Shown here: positions 44,285 through 52,696 of the stretch, piece after piece
How the letters are laid out: each line of letters opens with the position of its first letter
How positions within the stretch are numbered: position 1 is the stretch's first letter
Origin: Planctomycetota bacterium
Lineage (GTDB): Bacteria; Planctomycetota; Phycisphaerae; Phycisphaerales; SM1A02
DNA length: 64,000 nucleotides
Reading direction: 5' to 3'
Assembly (NCBI GenBank): GCA_022566535.1
Contig: JADFIR010000010.1
Coordinates: 1-64,000, forward strand
Position numbers and translations under genes: made by a program
The notes under the pieces: model-generated
The model's input: only the letters and a program-made list of their open reading frames with translations
Databases searched by the model: none
Told to the model about the DNA's origin: nothing

Positions 44285-44863
44285 ATGGCAACCGAACCCG
44301 CGACCACCCCACAACATCTGGCCATCTACGCTGGGTCCTTCGACCCTATAACCCTCGGCCATCTCGATGTCCTGCAGCGGGCCCGCGGGTTGTTCGACAA
44401 GATCATCCTGGCCGTCGGCGACAACCCCGAGAAGCCGGCCTTGTTCACTGCCGAAGAGCGCGTGGGGATGGCCCGTACCCTGGTTGCGGGGATGATCTCG
44501 GCCGAGCCGGACGGGAGCCCGGTCCAGGTTGATCATTACACCGGACTGACGGTCGACTTTGCCCGCAACGTCAACGCATCGGCGATCCTGCGAGGCATCC
44601 GAAACATCACCGATCTGGCCAACGAACTTCAGCTGGCGATCACCAATCGTCAAGTCGCCGGTATCGAAACCGTATTCATCGTGACCGGCGAGCGCTACGC
44701 ATTCACCAGTTCCAGCCTCATCAAGCAGGTGGCGGCCCTGGGTGGCTCACTCGACGGGTTGAGCGGCATCGTTCCGCCTCTGGTCCTCGACCGCCTCAAG
44801 AAGAAGCGCGACGATCCGGGCAATCCACTTGGCCGCCTTGCCCACGACCAACTGATCGAATGA
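44285..44863 (+). CDS. coaD: phosphopantetheine adenylyltransferase
   Basis: A 192-residue nucleotidyltransferase of coenzyme A synthesis, joining 4'-phosphopantetheine and ATP to dephospho-CoA. T/HxGH is present (AGSFDPITLGHLDVL), with LRGIRNITDLANELQLAITNRQ and the C-terminal FTSSSLIKQVAALGGSL. It is slightly longer than E. coli CoaD at the C-terminus (~30 residues). Its TGA overlaps the next ATG. Confidence 0.95.
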   Translation: MATEPATTPQHLAIYAGSFDPITLGHLDVLQRARGLFDKIILAVGDNPEKPALFTAEERVGMARTLVAGMISAEPDGSPVQVDHYTGLTVDFARNVNASAILRGIRNITDLANELQLAITNRQVAGIETVFIVTGERYAFTSSSLIKQVAALGGSLDGLSGIVPPLVLDRLKKKRDDPGNPLGRLAHDQLIE

Positions 44864-45597
44864 ACAGCGCGGCGGCTGGCCCCACTCGCCTAGGATGCGC
44901 ACCGACGAGCATGCCGGTGGAGTACCGCATCATCTCGATTGGCACCCTCGCGGCTCACCCGCTATGGGATGAGCAGGGCGAGGTGCGCACCGGTCATGCC
45001 ACGACCACGTTGATCTCCGCTGACGGTGCGCACATCCTCGTTGATCCGTCGCTTCCCGCTCAAGTGCTGCTGGCGCGGCTCAACGAACGAGCAGGTGTCG
45101 ACGCTTGCCGAATCACACACGTGTTTCTGACCTCGGCGGATCCGCTTCATCGTCGTGGCCTGGCGGCGTTCGACGATGCCACTTGGCTTGCTTACGAATC
45201 AGAGCTCGACGCCGTCAAGGCAACGATCGTCGAGCAGATCAACCAGGCCCGGGACGGTGGTGACGATGAGTTGATCGCGATGCTCAATGGCGAGCTGAGA
45301 ATATTGAAGAAATGTGAGCCGGCTCCAGATTCGATTGTGAAGGGCGTGGATCTCTTTCCCCTGCCGGGGGTGACGCCGGGATGCTGCGGATTGCTGCTGC
45401 TGCTGCCGCAGGCGACCGCCCTGATCTGCGGGGACGCCGTGGCCACGGTCGAGCACCTTCAACAGGGCAAGGTGCTACCGAGCTGTTTCAACGTCGACCA
45501 GGCCCGCGAATCATTCGCCGAGGCCGTCGAGATCGCCGACCTGTTGATCCCGGGGCGCGACAACCTCACCCTCAGCCCGCTCCGCCTCGCAATGTGA
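44860..45597 (+). CDS. metallo-beta-lactamase-fold protein with degenerate metal site
   Basis: A 245-residue protein. The N-terminal half follows the MBL fold (ATTTLISADGAHILVDPSL, then ITHVFLTSADPLHRRGLAAF). The family metal motif HxHxDH is replaced by SxDxLH: only the last His is kept. VTPGCCGLLLLL and ALICGDAV occupy the later strand and Asp positions. It overlaps coaD by 4 bp. A lost or altered hydrolase activity is likely; a structural or regulatory role is possible. The first 17 residues may not be translated, as MPVEYRII at 44911 is another start. Confidence 0.65.
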   Translation: MNSAAAGPTRLGCAPTSMPVEYRIISIGTLAAHPLWDEQGEVRTGHATTTLISADGAHILVDPSLPAQVLLARLNERAGVDACRITHVFLTSADPLHRRGLAAFDDATWLAYESELDAVKATIVEQINQARDGGDDELIAMLNGELRILKKCEPAPDSIVKGVDLFPLPGVTPGCCGLLLLLPQATALICGDAVATVEHLQQGKVLPSCFNVDQARESFAEAVEIADLLIPGRDNLTLSPLRLAM

Positions 45598-45742
45598 GGC
45601 AGCGGACGAGCCGCGGCGTCTGGGCCAGCGGTTACAGCCGCGTTTCTCGCAACGAGCGATACCGGGCGAAAGGACGAGCCAGCTCGCTGCTGCTGATCGG
45701 TCGCTCGCCTCCTGGCGCTGTGCGACCATCTAGAATGAATGA

Positions 45743-47671
45743 ATGCCTGCACATGTGCTGATTGCAAGCGTTGTTGCGATTGTTGCATTGGGTGCTTCGT
45801 CACAGGGTCAGGGAAGCGCGGGTCAGCCGCCGGCGCTGCACTGGGCGATCAAGCTCGGGATGCGCGTCGAACAGGTCAACCGGGCATTTCCACTTGTCGA
45901 TCGGGTCGTGCTCGTTCCCGATGGTGCGACCTATGTTGATGAACTGTCCAAGTGGTCGCCGCAGGGCCGTTGGCCGGTGCTCATTGAGGATGACCATCTG
46001 GCCCCGATGTTCATCCGTCGGTTCAAGCCGGCCCAGGTGGTTCGTCGCACCTCTGTAGGGCGCTTCGGCTCATCGCAGCAGGATCGGCAGCGACTGCTGG
46101 AAGCGGTGGTCGTGCGGAGCTGGGGCGGCGATCCGCATCAAGACACGCTCCGAGAAGTCTTTGAGCGAAGCAATCACACACCACCCGGCTTGGTCATCAC
46201 CTCGGTGGCTGACCCGGCATGGACGGCTGCGATTGCCCTTGCGGCCGGCCGGGGCCAACCCATTGCCTGGCTGAACGAGCGGTTCGGCCGGCCCAACCAA
46301 CTGCTCGATCCTAAATCGCTTGCCCGACTATTGGGGCGCATCGACGAGCTTCTCGCCGAAGCCGGCTACCCATACGCCGATCTCGGCGACGCAATCGACG
46401 CCATCACGCTCTGCCGGGCGGTCGCCGGGCGGGCCGATGTCGATCCCGATTTAGGGCGGGACGAGGTCCGCGCGATCACCGATCTCATCGGCCGCACCCG
46501 GACCGGCACACGCAATGCGTTCGCCGGATGGATCTTCGGCGATGAGATTCGCTGCGCATACATCGCCATGTGTTCGGTGTTTCTGCCGCGCACGCAGATC
46601 TGGCTGTACAACACCTATCCCGGCACGGGCGAATGGCGGGTATACGGTGTCGGCGACGCTACAGCGGCTCTCGTGGACAAGGGCTACCAAGCATCTGCCT
46701 TCAGCGGCGACCGGGCCACGAGCGATGCGTGGATGAACATGCTTCCCGGAGGGATCGCGACGGACGTACTGGTGATGAACACCAAGGGAAGCGCGGGCCT
46801 CTTCAGTTTGTCCCGTGGTCGGGCTTATAGCGGCGACGTGCCGGTACTCAACGAGCCTTTGGCGTTACACCTGACCCACAGCTGGTCGATGCGGTCGCCT
46901 GACAGTCTGGCGACAATCGGCGGGCAATGGCTGGCCCACGGCGTCTACGCGTTCGTCGGCGCGGCAGATGAGCCCTTCCTGGGGGCGTTTCTGCCCCCGG
47001 TGGAGCTTGCCACGCGCTGGGCAAATTATGTGCCGTTTCTCATCGGCGCCAGGCACTTCAGCGACTCCGGCCCGTGGAAGGTCAACACCCTTGGTGATCC
47101 GCTGATGCTCTGCCGGCCACCGGAGCCTTCCGCAAGGCCGCGCGTTGACCCGCCCGCCTCCGAAGGGCTTGATCTGTCCGAACACGTCACGAAACTGATG
47201 CGACAGGCCGCATCGGATCAGACCGGTGACACCATCGCCGAGGCGATTGCCACGCTGGACCTGCTGGGCAAGGACGATATCGCCATTCAGATGTGGCGGC
47301 TGGCCGGGCAACATGGATTGCTCGCCGCGGCTGCACGTCCTTCCGCGGGACCGCTCTTTCGCGCCGAAAGGGCCGATGATTACATCGAGGCGTGGCAGGC
47401 AATGCCGTATCGCGATCAACTCAGCAGCGATATGCTCTGGCACCTGATGACGCCACGGCTGGGGCCGGCCACCGACAACGACACGCTCATTCTTATGCAA
47501 TCAGCGATCCGCAAACCGAGGAGCCATGTCGATCTCGAGCGGCTGGCGCCGCATCTTACGGCAGCGTTCGGATTCGCCCATACCAAGCGGATCATCCTGC
47601 GGGAACTTGACGACACCACAAGCCCATTGAACCGCAAGATGCTCCAACGCCTGCTGAACAAGCCGCGATAG
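45743..47671 (+). CDS. secreted protein of unknown function, possible caspase-fold (C25-like) domain
   Basis: A 642-residue protein with a signal peptide (VLIASVVAIVALGASSQ). The middle part resembles the gingipain-type caspase fold in layout only: a strand-helix region (ATDVLVMNTKGSAGLF), a H-x-S region (LTHSWSMRSPDSLATIGGQWLAHGVYAFVGA), and the end VNTLGDPLMLC like the NxxGDPxL of C25 proteins. I cannot find the catalytic Cys where expected. The C-terminal ~170 residues are helical. The call is therefore tentative and a function is not assigned. Confidence 0.5.
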   Translation: MPAHVLIASVVAIVALGASSQGQGSAGQPPALHWAIKLGMRVEQVNRAFPLVDRVVLVPDGATYVDELSKWSPQGRWPVLIEDDHLAPMFIRRFKPAQVVRRTSVGRFGSSQQDRQRLLEAVVVRSWGGDPHQDTLREVFERSNHTPPGLVITSVADPAWTAAIALAAGRGQPIAWLNERFGRPNQLLDPKSLARLLGRIDELLAEAGYPYADLGDAIDAITLCRAVAGRADVDPDLGRDEVRAITDLIGRTRTGTRNAFAGWIFGDEIRCAYIAMCSVFLPRTQIWLYNTYPGTGEWRVYGVGDATAALVDKGYQASAFSGDRATSDAWMNMLPGGIATDVLVMNTKGSAGLFSLSRGRAYSGDVPVLNEPLALHLTHSWSMRSPDSLATIGGQWLAHGVYAFVGAADEPFLGAFLPPVELATRWANYVPFLIGARHFSDSGPWKVNTLGDPLMLCRPPEPSARPRVDPPASEGLDLSEHVTKLMRQAASDQTGDTIAEAIATLDLLGKDDIAIQMWRLAGQHGLLAAAARPSAGPLFRAERADDYIEAWQAMPYRDQLSSDMLWHLMTPRLGPATDNDTLILMQSAIRKPRSHVDLERLAPHLTAAFGFAHTKRIILRELDDTTSPLNRKMLQRLLNKPR

Positions 47672-47687
47672 TGGGATCCTTCGCCCC

Positions 47688-47736
47688 AACCCGGACCTGA
47701 GCAGTCCGCCTGCGGCGGACAACGAAGGTCCGTGTC
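47688..47736 (+). repeat. REP-like palindrome copy 7
   Basis: Outer stem CCGGACC/GGTCCGT, loop TGAGCA/AACGAA with a central G-C pair, perfect inner stem GTCCGCC-TGC-GGCGGAC. It lies 17 bp after the stop of the 642-residue protein, in a convergent gap. Confidence 0.75.
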
Positions 47737-47805
47737 GCCTTGTGGATTGTGGCCGACGACGGCGGTCCAGGTCGCGATATCGCCTTCGGTCGACCACAGC
47801 CCTAC

Positions 47806-47843
47806 CTGGACCTTCCTCCCGTTGGTCGTCAGGTCCGGCTTCG
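47806..47843 (-). repeat. REP-like palindrome copy 8 (short inner stem)
   Basis: Minus strand: GAAG foot, outer stem CCGGACC/GGTCCAG, loop TGACGA/GAGGAA, and a minimal inner stem CC-AAC-GG. The inner stem has shrunk while both loop strands are unchanged. It pairs inverted with copy 7 across 69 bp. Confidence 0.75.
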
Positions 47844-47891
47844 TGGCCTGCGAGCATGGGGCTGTCAACAATCGAAGCTTACGAACTCAAG

Positions 47892-48842
47892 CTATTGCGG
47901 CGGCGACCCCAGGGCCTTGGCGATGGTTGCGCCGATTTCAGCCGGGCTCTGGGCGATGCTCACGCCGCAGCCACGAAGCGCTTCCATCTTCGCCTCTGCG
48001 GTGTCGTCCTTGCCGCCAATGATCGCCCCGGCGTGTCCCATGCGCTTGCCCGGCGGCGCGGTCCGCCCGGCGATAAAGGCCGCGACCGGCTTTGACATGT
48101 GCTGCTTGATCCACGCCCCGGCCTCGGTCTCGTCGGAGCCCCCGATCTCGCCGATCATCACCACGCCGTCCGTCTCACCGTCGCGCTCGAACATATCCAG
48201 CAACTCGATGAACCCAAGACCCTTGACTGGGTCGCCGCCGATCCCGACGCACGTCGTCTGGCCGATGCCGAGATCGCTGCACTGCCACACAGCCTCGTAG
48301 GTGAGCGTGCCGGATCGACTGATGACGCCCACCGCCAGACCGCTGGCGGCATCGTGCTTGGCCAGGTGGATGTAGCCCGGCATGATGCCGATCTTGCATC
48401 CGCCCTCAAATTTTGCGTCCGCGCCCTCGCCGGCCACGCGCCGCCCCGGACTGATGATCCCCGGGCAGTTCGGACCGATCATGCGAGCCTCGGGAAAGTC
48501 TCGAAGCGCTGACTTGGCGCGGATCATATCCTGGGTCGGGATGCCCTCGGTGATTGCACATATCACGCTGATGCCTGCGGCCGCCGCTTCGAGAATCGCG
48601 TCTGCGGCGAAGGGCGGGGGGACGAAAACCATCGTGGCGGTCGCTTGGGTGCCGGCCACTGCATCGGCGACGGTGTCGAAGATCGGAAGATCGTTCGTAT
48701 CGCGCCGGCCGCCTCGGCCGGGCGTGACGCCTCCGGCCATCCGCGTGCCGTAATTCAGGCAGCCTTTTGTGTGAAGGGCGCCGAAGCTCCCGGTAATACC
48801 TTGGCAGAGAACTTTCGTATCGCCATCAACCAGGATAGCCAT
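47892..48842 (-). CDS. sucD: succinyl-CoA ligase alpha subunit
   Basis: A 316-residue TCA-cycle enzyme subunit. CoA-binding [21 protein letters not shown] and [64 protein letters not shown] and the phospho-His region [11 protein letters not shown] are all present. The start MAILVDGDT at 48842 matches family N-termini. The beta subunit gene sucC normally precedes it but is not nearby. Confidence 0.95.
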   Translation of the reverse strand: MAILVDGDTKVLCQGITGSFGALHTKGCLNYGTRMAGGVTPGRGGRRDTNDLPIFDTVADAVAGTQATATMVFVPPPFAADAILEAAAAGISVICAITEGIPTQDMIRAKSALRDFPEARMIGPNCPGIISPGRRVAGEGADAKFEGGCKIGIMPGYIHLAKHDAASGLAVGVISRSGTLTYEAVWQCSDLGIGQTTCVGIGGDPVKGLGFIELLDMFERDGETDGVVMIGEIGGSDETEAGAWIKQHMSKPVAAFIAGRTAPPGKRMGHAGAIIGGKDDTAEAKMEALRGCGVSIAQSPAEIGATIAKALGSPPQ

Positions 48843-48884
48843 GGCCGTAGAGTAACGAGGAAGTCGCACCCCCACAAAGGAGCC

Positions 48885-48935
48885 GACCCGGACCTTCGTC
48901 GTCCCGACAAGTCGGGACTCCTCAGGTCCAGCTTC
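48885..48935 (-). repeat. REP-like palindrome copy 9
   Basis: Minus strand: GAAG foot, outer stem CTGGACC/GGTCCGG, loop TGAGGA/GACGAA, perfect inner stem GTCCCGAC-TT-GTCGGGAC. The loop centre is swapped (G-C instead of C-G), with the rest kept. It lies between the divergent sucD and purM starts. Confidence 0.8.
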
Positions 48936-48970
48936 TACGTGCGCGGGCGCCGATCGCCTACACTGCGGCC

Positions 48971-50056
48971 ATGACGGCTGTGACCAGGCGTGCCGGCAAG
49001 TCTCTCACGTACGCCGAGGCCGGTGTGGACATTCAAGCGGGCGAGCGAGTCGTCGATCTCATCGAGTCGATGATGCGGAAGACCCACGGCCCGCGGGTGA
49101 TCGGCCGCCGTGGGGCCTTCGCGGCCATGTTCCGCCTCGACTACAACGACAAGCTGTTCAAGAAGAACTATCGAGACCCCGTGCTCGTGGCCTGCACCGA
49201 CGGCGTCGGAACCAAGGTCAAGCTCGCATCGCAATTGGGCGTTTACCACACCGTCGGCATCGACTGCGTGGCGATGAACGTGAACGACCTGATCGTCCAG
49301 GGGGCTGAGCCGTTGTTCTTTCTGGACTATCTGGGGTTGCACAAGAACATTGCCGAGCAGACGGCCGAGCTGATTGCGGGCGTGGCCAAGGGCTGCGAGA
49401 TGGCCGGCTGCGCGTTGATCGGCGGTGAATGCGCCGAAATGCCAGACATTTATGGCGAAGCGGATTTTGATCTGGCAGGATTTGCAGTGGGCGTCGTGGA
49501 GCTTCGACGGGCGGTCGATCCCATGCGGGTCGAGGCCGGCGACGTGGTGATCGGCTTGCCCAGCTCAGGCGTCCACTCCAACGGCTTCACCCTCGTACGA
49601 AAGATCATCGAGCGCAACCGCCTGGTCCTCGACCTCGTCGATCCTCAGCTCGGTGAGTCAACGTTGGGCGAGGTGCTGCTCACGCCGACGCGCATCTACG
49701 CTCAACCGATTGTCAAGCTGCTGAGCCGCTACAAGGTCAAGCGAATTGTTTCGGCCATGGCCCACATCACCGGCGGCGGGCTGCCGGGAAATATCGTTCG
49801 CGTATTGCCTGATGATCTTGATGCAGTGATCGATACGAACGCCTGGACGGTCCCGCCGATCTTCGAGTTCCTTCAGAAGCAGGGCAGCATCGATCCGGAC
49901 GAGATGTGGCGGGTCTTCAACATGGGTGTCGGCTTTGCGCTCATCGTCCGACCCGCCTTCGCTGATTCGGTCGTCCGCCAGCTCAATCGGATCGGCGAGA
50001 CCGCCTTCATCATGGGCGGAATCGCCCAAGGCTCCGGACTGGTATGCCTTGGCTGA
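48971..50056 (+). CDS. purM: phosphoribosylformylglycinamidine cyclo-ligase (AIR synthetase)
   Basis: A 361-residue ATP-dependent enzyme of purine synthesis. [90 protein letters not shown] and [16 protein letters not shown] are all typical. Single gene; no other pur genes in the window. The start at 48971 has no clear ribosome binding site. Confidence 0.97.
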   Translation: MTAVTRRAGKSLTYAEAGVDIQAGERVVDLIESMMRKTHGPRVIGRRGAFAAMFRLDYNDKLFKKNYRDPVLVACTDGVGTKVKLASQLGVYHTVGIDCVAMNVNDLIVQGAEPLFFLDYLGLHKNIAEQTAELIAGVAKGCEMAGCALIGGECAEMPDIYGEADFDLAGFAVGVVELRRAVDPMRVEAGDVVIGLPSSGVHSNGFTLVRKIIERNRLVLDLVDPQLGESTLGEVLLTPTRIYAQPIVKLLSRYKVKRIVSAMAHITGGGLPGNIVRVLPDDLDAVIDTNAWTVPPIFEFLQKQGSIDPDEMWRVFNMGVGFALIVRPAFADSVVRQLNRIGETAFIMGGIAQGSGLVCLG

Positions 50057-50073
50057 ACACGGCCCGAATGCGG

Positions 50074-50433
50074 TCAGGCCCGTCTGCTTCTTGCAGCTGA
50101 GGATTCTCGATGGCGCCGCCCGTCGGTCTTCGGTTCGTATCTATGCCCAGGCGGGGTCGTGATGGCATGGTCGCGGATGAATGCTCGCACCTCATCCAAG
50201 GTGCGGAACAGCGCCTCGAAATCTTCCGACCAGACGGTGATGTTGAATTTGCGGAAGGCGCCGTCGCCCTGCGGCACACCTTCCACGAGCCACAGACATG
50301 GATTGCCGTTGGAGGCCCGCCGAAGCTGTAGGGCGTATTTCCTCGGTCCGACCGAATCAAATACCCACGTTTTGAGAACCTCGCCTTGCCGGTTGGGTTG
50401 CTGAGTACGGGGACGGTCTTGCGTGATGGTCAT
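50074..50433 (-). CDS. small PUR-like nucleic-acid-binding protein candidate
   Basis: A 119-residue protein with AGGAG 8 nt before the ATG. The core KYALQLRRASNGNPCLWLVEG, FRKFNITVWSEDFEALFRTLDEVRAFI has the shape of bacterial PUR-alpha-like (DUF3276) proteins: a beta-rich half with RGRxY-like strand followed by a helix with an FxxxL pattern. The C-terminus is basic (PKTDGRRHRESSAARSRRA). Binding of single-stranded nucleic acid is inferred. Longer in-frame extension upstream is antisense to the CBS gene and not used. Confidence 0.55.
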   Translation of the reverse strand: MTITQDRPRTQQPNRQGEVLKTWVFDSVGPRKYALQLRRASNGNPCLWLVEGVPQGDGAFRKFNITVWSEDFEALFRTLDEVRAFIRDHAITTPPGHRYEPKTDGRRHRESSAARSRRA

Positions 50434-50740
50434 GGCCTGACTCCTGCGTAGGAAACCACCTTCGACGAGATGATCTCGCCGCGGGCAGAATACCGAACAA
50501 CAACCTATCATGCAAGCCGAGTTTGGGCGGTTCGTAGCCCGTACCAGCAGCGCTTCTCGCGGCCAGTGGCGGCCCAGCGGCTTGGCCGCGCCGGCCCGGA
50601 TGAGCGCAAGTGCAAGTGCCAACAGACTTTGTGAGAGAAAAAACGAATTGATAATTCGATGAATTTCCCTTGCCATAGCCGATAAATCAGCAAGGCTTAC
50701 TTTGGCAATTCGGAGGGGCCCAACGCAAGGAGGCACGGCC
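50434..50740. other. divergent intergenic region with palindrome
   Basis: This 307-bp region upstream of the PUR-like gene (-) and the CBS protein (+) is AT-rich for this genome at about 50630-50710. It contains a perfect 6-bp inverted repeat (cgaatt-gat-aattcg, 50644-50658), a candidate operator about 85 bp before the CBS start. I see no further gene. Confidence 0.4.
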
Positions 50741-51172
50741 ATGGCTACTGCCGAGCAACTGACCGCGATCAAGGGAGGCACGATCGCCTCATTGCCCCCC
50801 CAAGCCACAGTGCTCGAGGCGGCGCAGCTGATGAACGATCGGCACATCGGCTCGGTGCTGGTGACCGAAGGCAACCAACTGGTGGGGATCTTCACCGAGC
50901 GCGACGTCATGCGACGGGTCGTCGCCGACCAGCGCGACCCGGCCAGCACAACGGTAGCGGATGTCATGACCAGCCCCGTCGCCTGCGCCGCCCCGCACAC
51001 CACCCTCGACGAGATTCGCACCGTCATGCGAGACAAGCGAATCCGCCACGTTCCTGTGGTGAATGGTGGCGGGGTCCTGGGAATGATCTCTCTGGGCGAC
51101 CTCAACAAGGCCGAGCACGATGGGCAAGTTGAGACGATCCGCTATCTCGAACAGTACATGTCGGTGACATAG
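50741..51172 (+). CDS. two-CBS-domain protein
   Basis: A 143-residue protein made of a CBS pair: first ~ residues 12-70 (VLEAAQLMNDRHIGSVLVTEGNQLVGIFTERDVMRRVV), second ~75-135 (VADVMTSPVACAAPHTTLDEIRTVMRDKRIRHVPVVNGGGVLGMISLGDL). Stand-alone CBS pairs bind adenine nucleotides and act as sensors for partner enzymes; the partner is unknown. AAGGAGG lies 8 nt before the ATG. Confidence 0.9.
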   Translation: MATAEQLTAIKGGTIASLPPQATVLEAAQLMNDRHIGSVLVTEGNQLVGIFTERDVMRRVVADQRDPASTTVADVMTSPVACAAPHTTLDEIRTVMRDKRIRHVPVVNGGGVLGMISLGDLNKAEHDGQVETIRYLEQYMSVT

Positions 51173-51210
51173 CCTCTGCGGCCCCCGGCGACGATCCGTC
51201 CGCTCGGCCC

Positions 51211-51660
51211 TCACTCCTCGGGATCGGGCTTGCGTCGGGCTTCTTTCTTCTCGGATCGCTGGCGCTTCTCCTCCAGACGCTTCGCAACCACGGCCGGCGA
51301 CGGCCGGATCGGCTTGCGCTTCTTCAGCTCGATGGCCGCTTCGGACACCAGGGCTCGCAGGCGCTCCACGCATGCCCGTTTGTTGGCCAGCTGAGACCGG
51401 TAGGTACCGGCATGAAAGACCAACTCGTCGTTGCGGGTCAGCCGCTGCCCGGCCAAGCGACGCAGCCGGGCCTTCGCCTGCTGCCCAAGACCGACGATCG
51501 CCTCCACGGACAATCGCAGCTGGGCTCGGGAACTGAGCTTGTTGACCGCCTGGCCGCCGGGGCCGCTGCCCCGCGAATACGAGAATTGCAGATCCGCAGG
51601 ATCAATCCACGCCCGTGGGGCCAGCTGGACAGCACGGTCTGGTTTGGGGGGCGAGGACAT
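51211..51660 (-). CDS. arfB: ribosome-rescue peptidyl-tRNA hydrolase ArfB
   Basis: A 149-residue protein with the release-factor GGQ loop (SRGSGPGGQAVNK, GGQ at 35-37) but no codon-recognition domain. The C-terminal tail is basic (KKRKPIRPSP...KRQRSEKKEARRKP), as in ArfB/YaeJ, where it enters the empty mRNA channel. It frees stalled ribosomes by hydrolysing peptidyl-tRNA. Confidence 0.92.
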   Translation of the reverse strand: MSSPPKPDRAVQLAPRAWIDPADLQFSYSRGSGPGGQAVNKLSSRAQLRLSVEAIVGLGQQAKARLRRLAGQRLTRNDELVFHAGTYRSQLANKRACVERLRALVSEAAIELKKRKPIRPSPAVVAKRLEEKRQRSEKKEARRKPDPEE

Positions 51661-51726
51661 GCGGGTTAGCCTTTTCGCCGATAGTGCACGATACGCGGTC
51701 CCCTACGCTGGACGAGGACTCACCGC

Positions 51727-52614
51727 ATGACCGGGCTATGGATTTTCACCGCTACGGCCGTCGTGCTGATGAGTTCCGAGGAATTGGCCCTTGCGCCGCC
51801 CAAGGCCGACCCTCCCGTCTCTCGGCGAGAGTCGAGCCTCGAGATCACCATCCTCCCCGGCGCCTGGATTCCCCGTCTGGACGGAGAATCCTCATTCGGC
51901 TCAGCTGGGGCGGGAGACATCCACCTATCTCGCCAGCTTGCTCTCAATTCCTCTGAGCCGACGGTCAATGTGGAGCTGACCATACGCAAGCGGGAAGTAT
52001 GGGAGGTTCACTTCAGTGGCTTTGACTTCTCGACCGAGTCGGCGAACCGCTTCGTCGGCAGCGCAACCTTCGGAGGCCTCGTGCTTGCCGACGGTGATCC
52101 GTTCCGTGCGTCGTTCGACATGACCTCCTTCTCCGTGGGAATGAGCATCGTCGAATTTCGGCCGTTTGCTGACGACCGACAGGGCCCGGCGAACCTTGAC
52201 AATCGCACGTGGGAGGGTCGATACATCGCCGACCTTCGAATCTCCCCCCAGTTCGGGATGCGGTATATCGATATCTCGCAGTCGGTCATCCTTCCTGACG
52301 GTAGCAGCGAGACGGCCGGCGGCGAATGGGTTGCGGTCTACGGCGGGCTGCAGTTTCTCCTGGACTATCGCCCCGAGCAGAGATCGCCTTTCCTGCACCT
52401 GCTACGGATGCAGGCCAGCCTTGCGGTCGGCCCGGCGCTGGGCGGCGACGGCGGGATCATGTGGCAGGTGGGCGCCGGTGTGACGGTGCAGATCACCGAA
52501 ACCCTTGGCGTCATGATCGGCTATCGGCTCCTTGAGCTGGACGTTGAAAATGACGACTACACCCTTCAAGGCGGCCTGCAGGGGCTCTTCCTGACCGGAT
52601 CTGTTCGCTTTTAG
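51727..52614 (+). CDS. putative outer-membrane beta-barrel protein
   Basis: A 295-residue protein with a hydrophobic N-terminus (GLWIFTATAVVLMSSEELALA) and alternating strands ending in an aromatic residue: LEITILPGAWIPRL, VGMSIVEFRPF, GMRYIDISQSV, VAVYGGLQFLLDYRP, WQVGAGVTVQITETLGVMIGYRLLEL, and the final GLFLTGSVRF with C-terminal Phe, the usual barrel insertion signal. No named family is recognised. Confidence 0.65.
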   Translation: MTGLWIFTATAVVLMSSEELALAPPKADPPVSRRESSLEITILPGAWIPRLDGESSFGSAGAGDIHLSRQLALNSSEPTVNVELTIRKREVWEVHFSGFDFSTESANRFVGSATFGGLVLADGDPFRASFDMTSFSVGMSIVEFRPFADDRQGPANLDNRTWEGRYIADLRISPQFGMRYIDISQSVILPDGSSETAGGEWVAVYGGLQFLLDYRPEQRSPFLHLLRMQASLAVGPALGGDGGIMWQVGAGVTVQITETLGVMIGYRLLELDVENDDYTLQGGLQGLFLTGSVRF

Positions 52615-52696
52615 ACGACTGACCACGCACCTGGGAAGTCGGTCAGCCGTAGTACCATTTGGGCTCTCACGCCTGGGCCCATACGATTCTTCAGCC

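Noticed and set aside
10988-48935. Hammerhead-ribozyme resemblance of the palindromes (CTGACGAG...GACGAGGAA)
   Set aside because: The core looks like CUGANGA and GAA, but the position after GA is G in most copies, there is no third stem, and no cleavage-site H17 is placed correctly. The 5' and 3' arms pair with each other as a simple hairpin with an internal loop.
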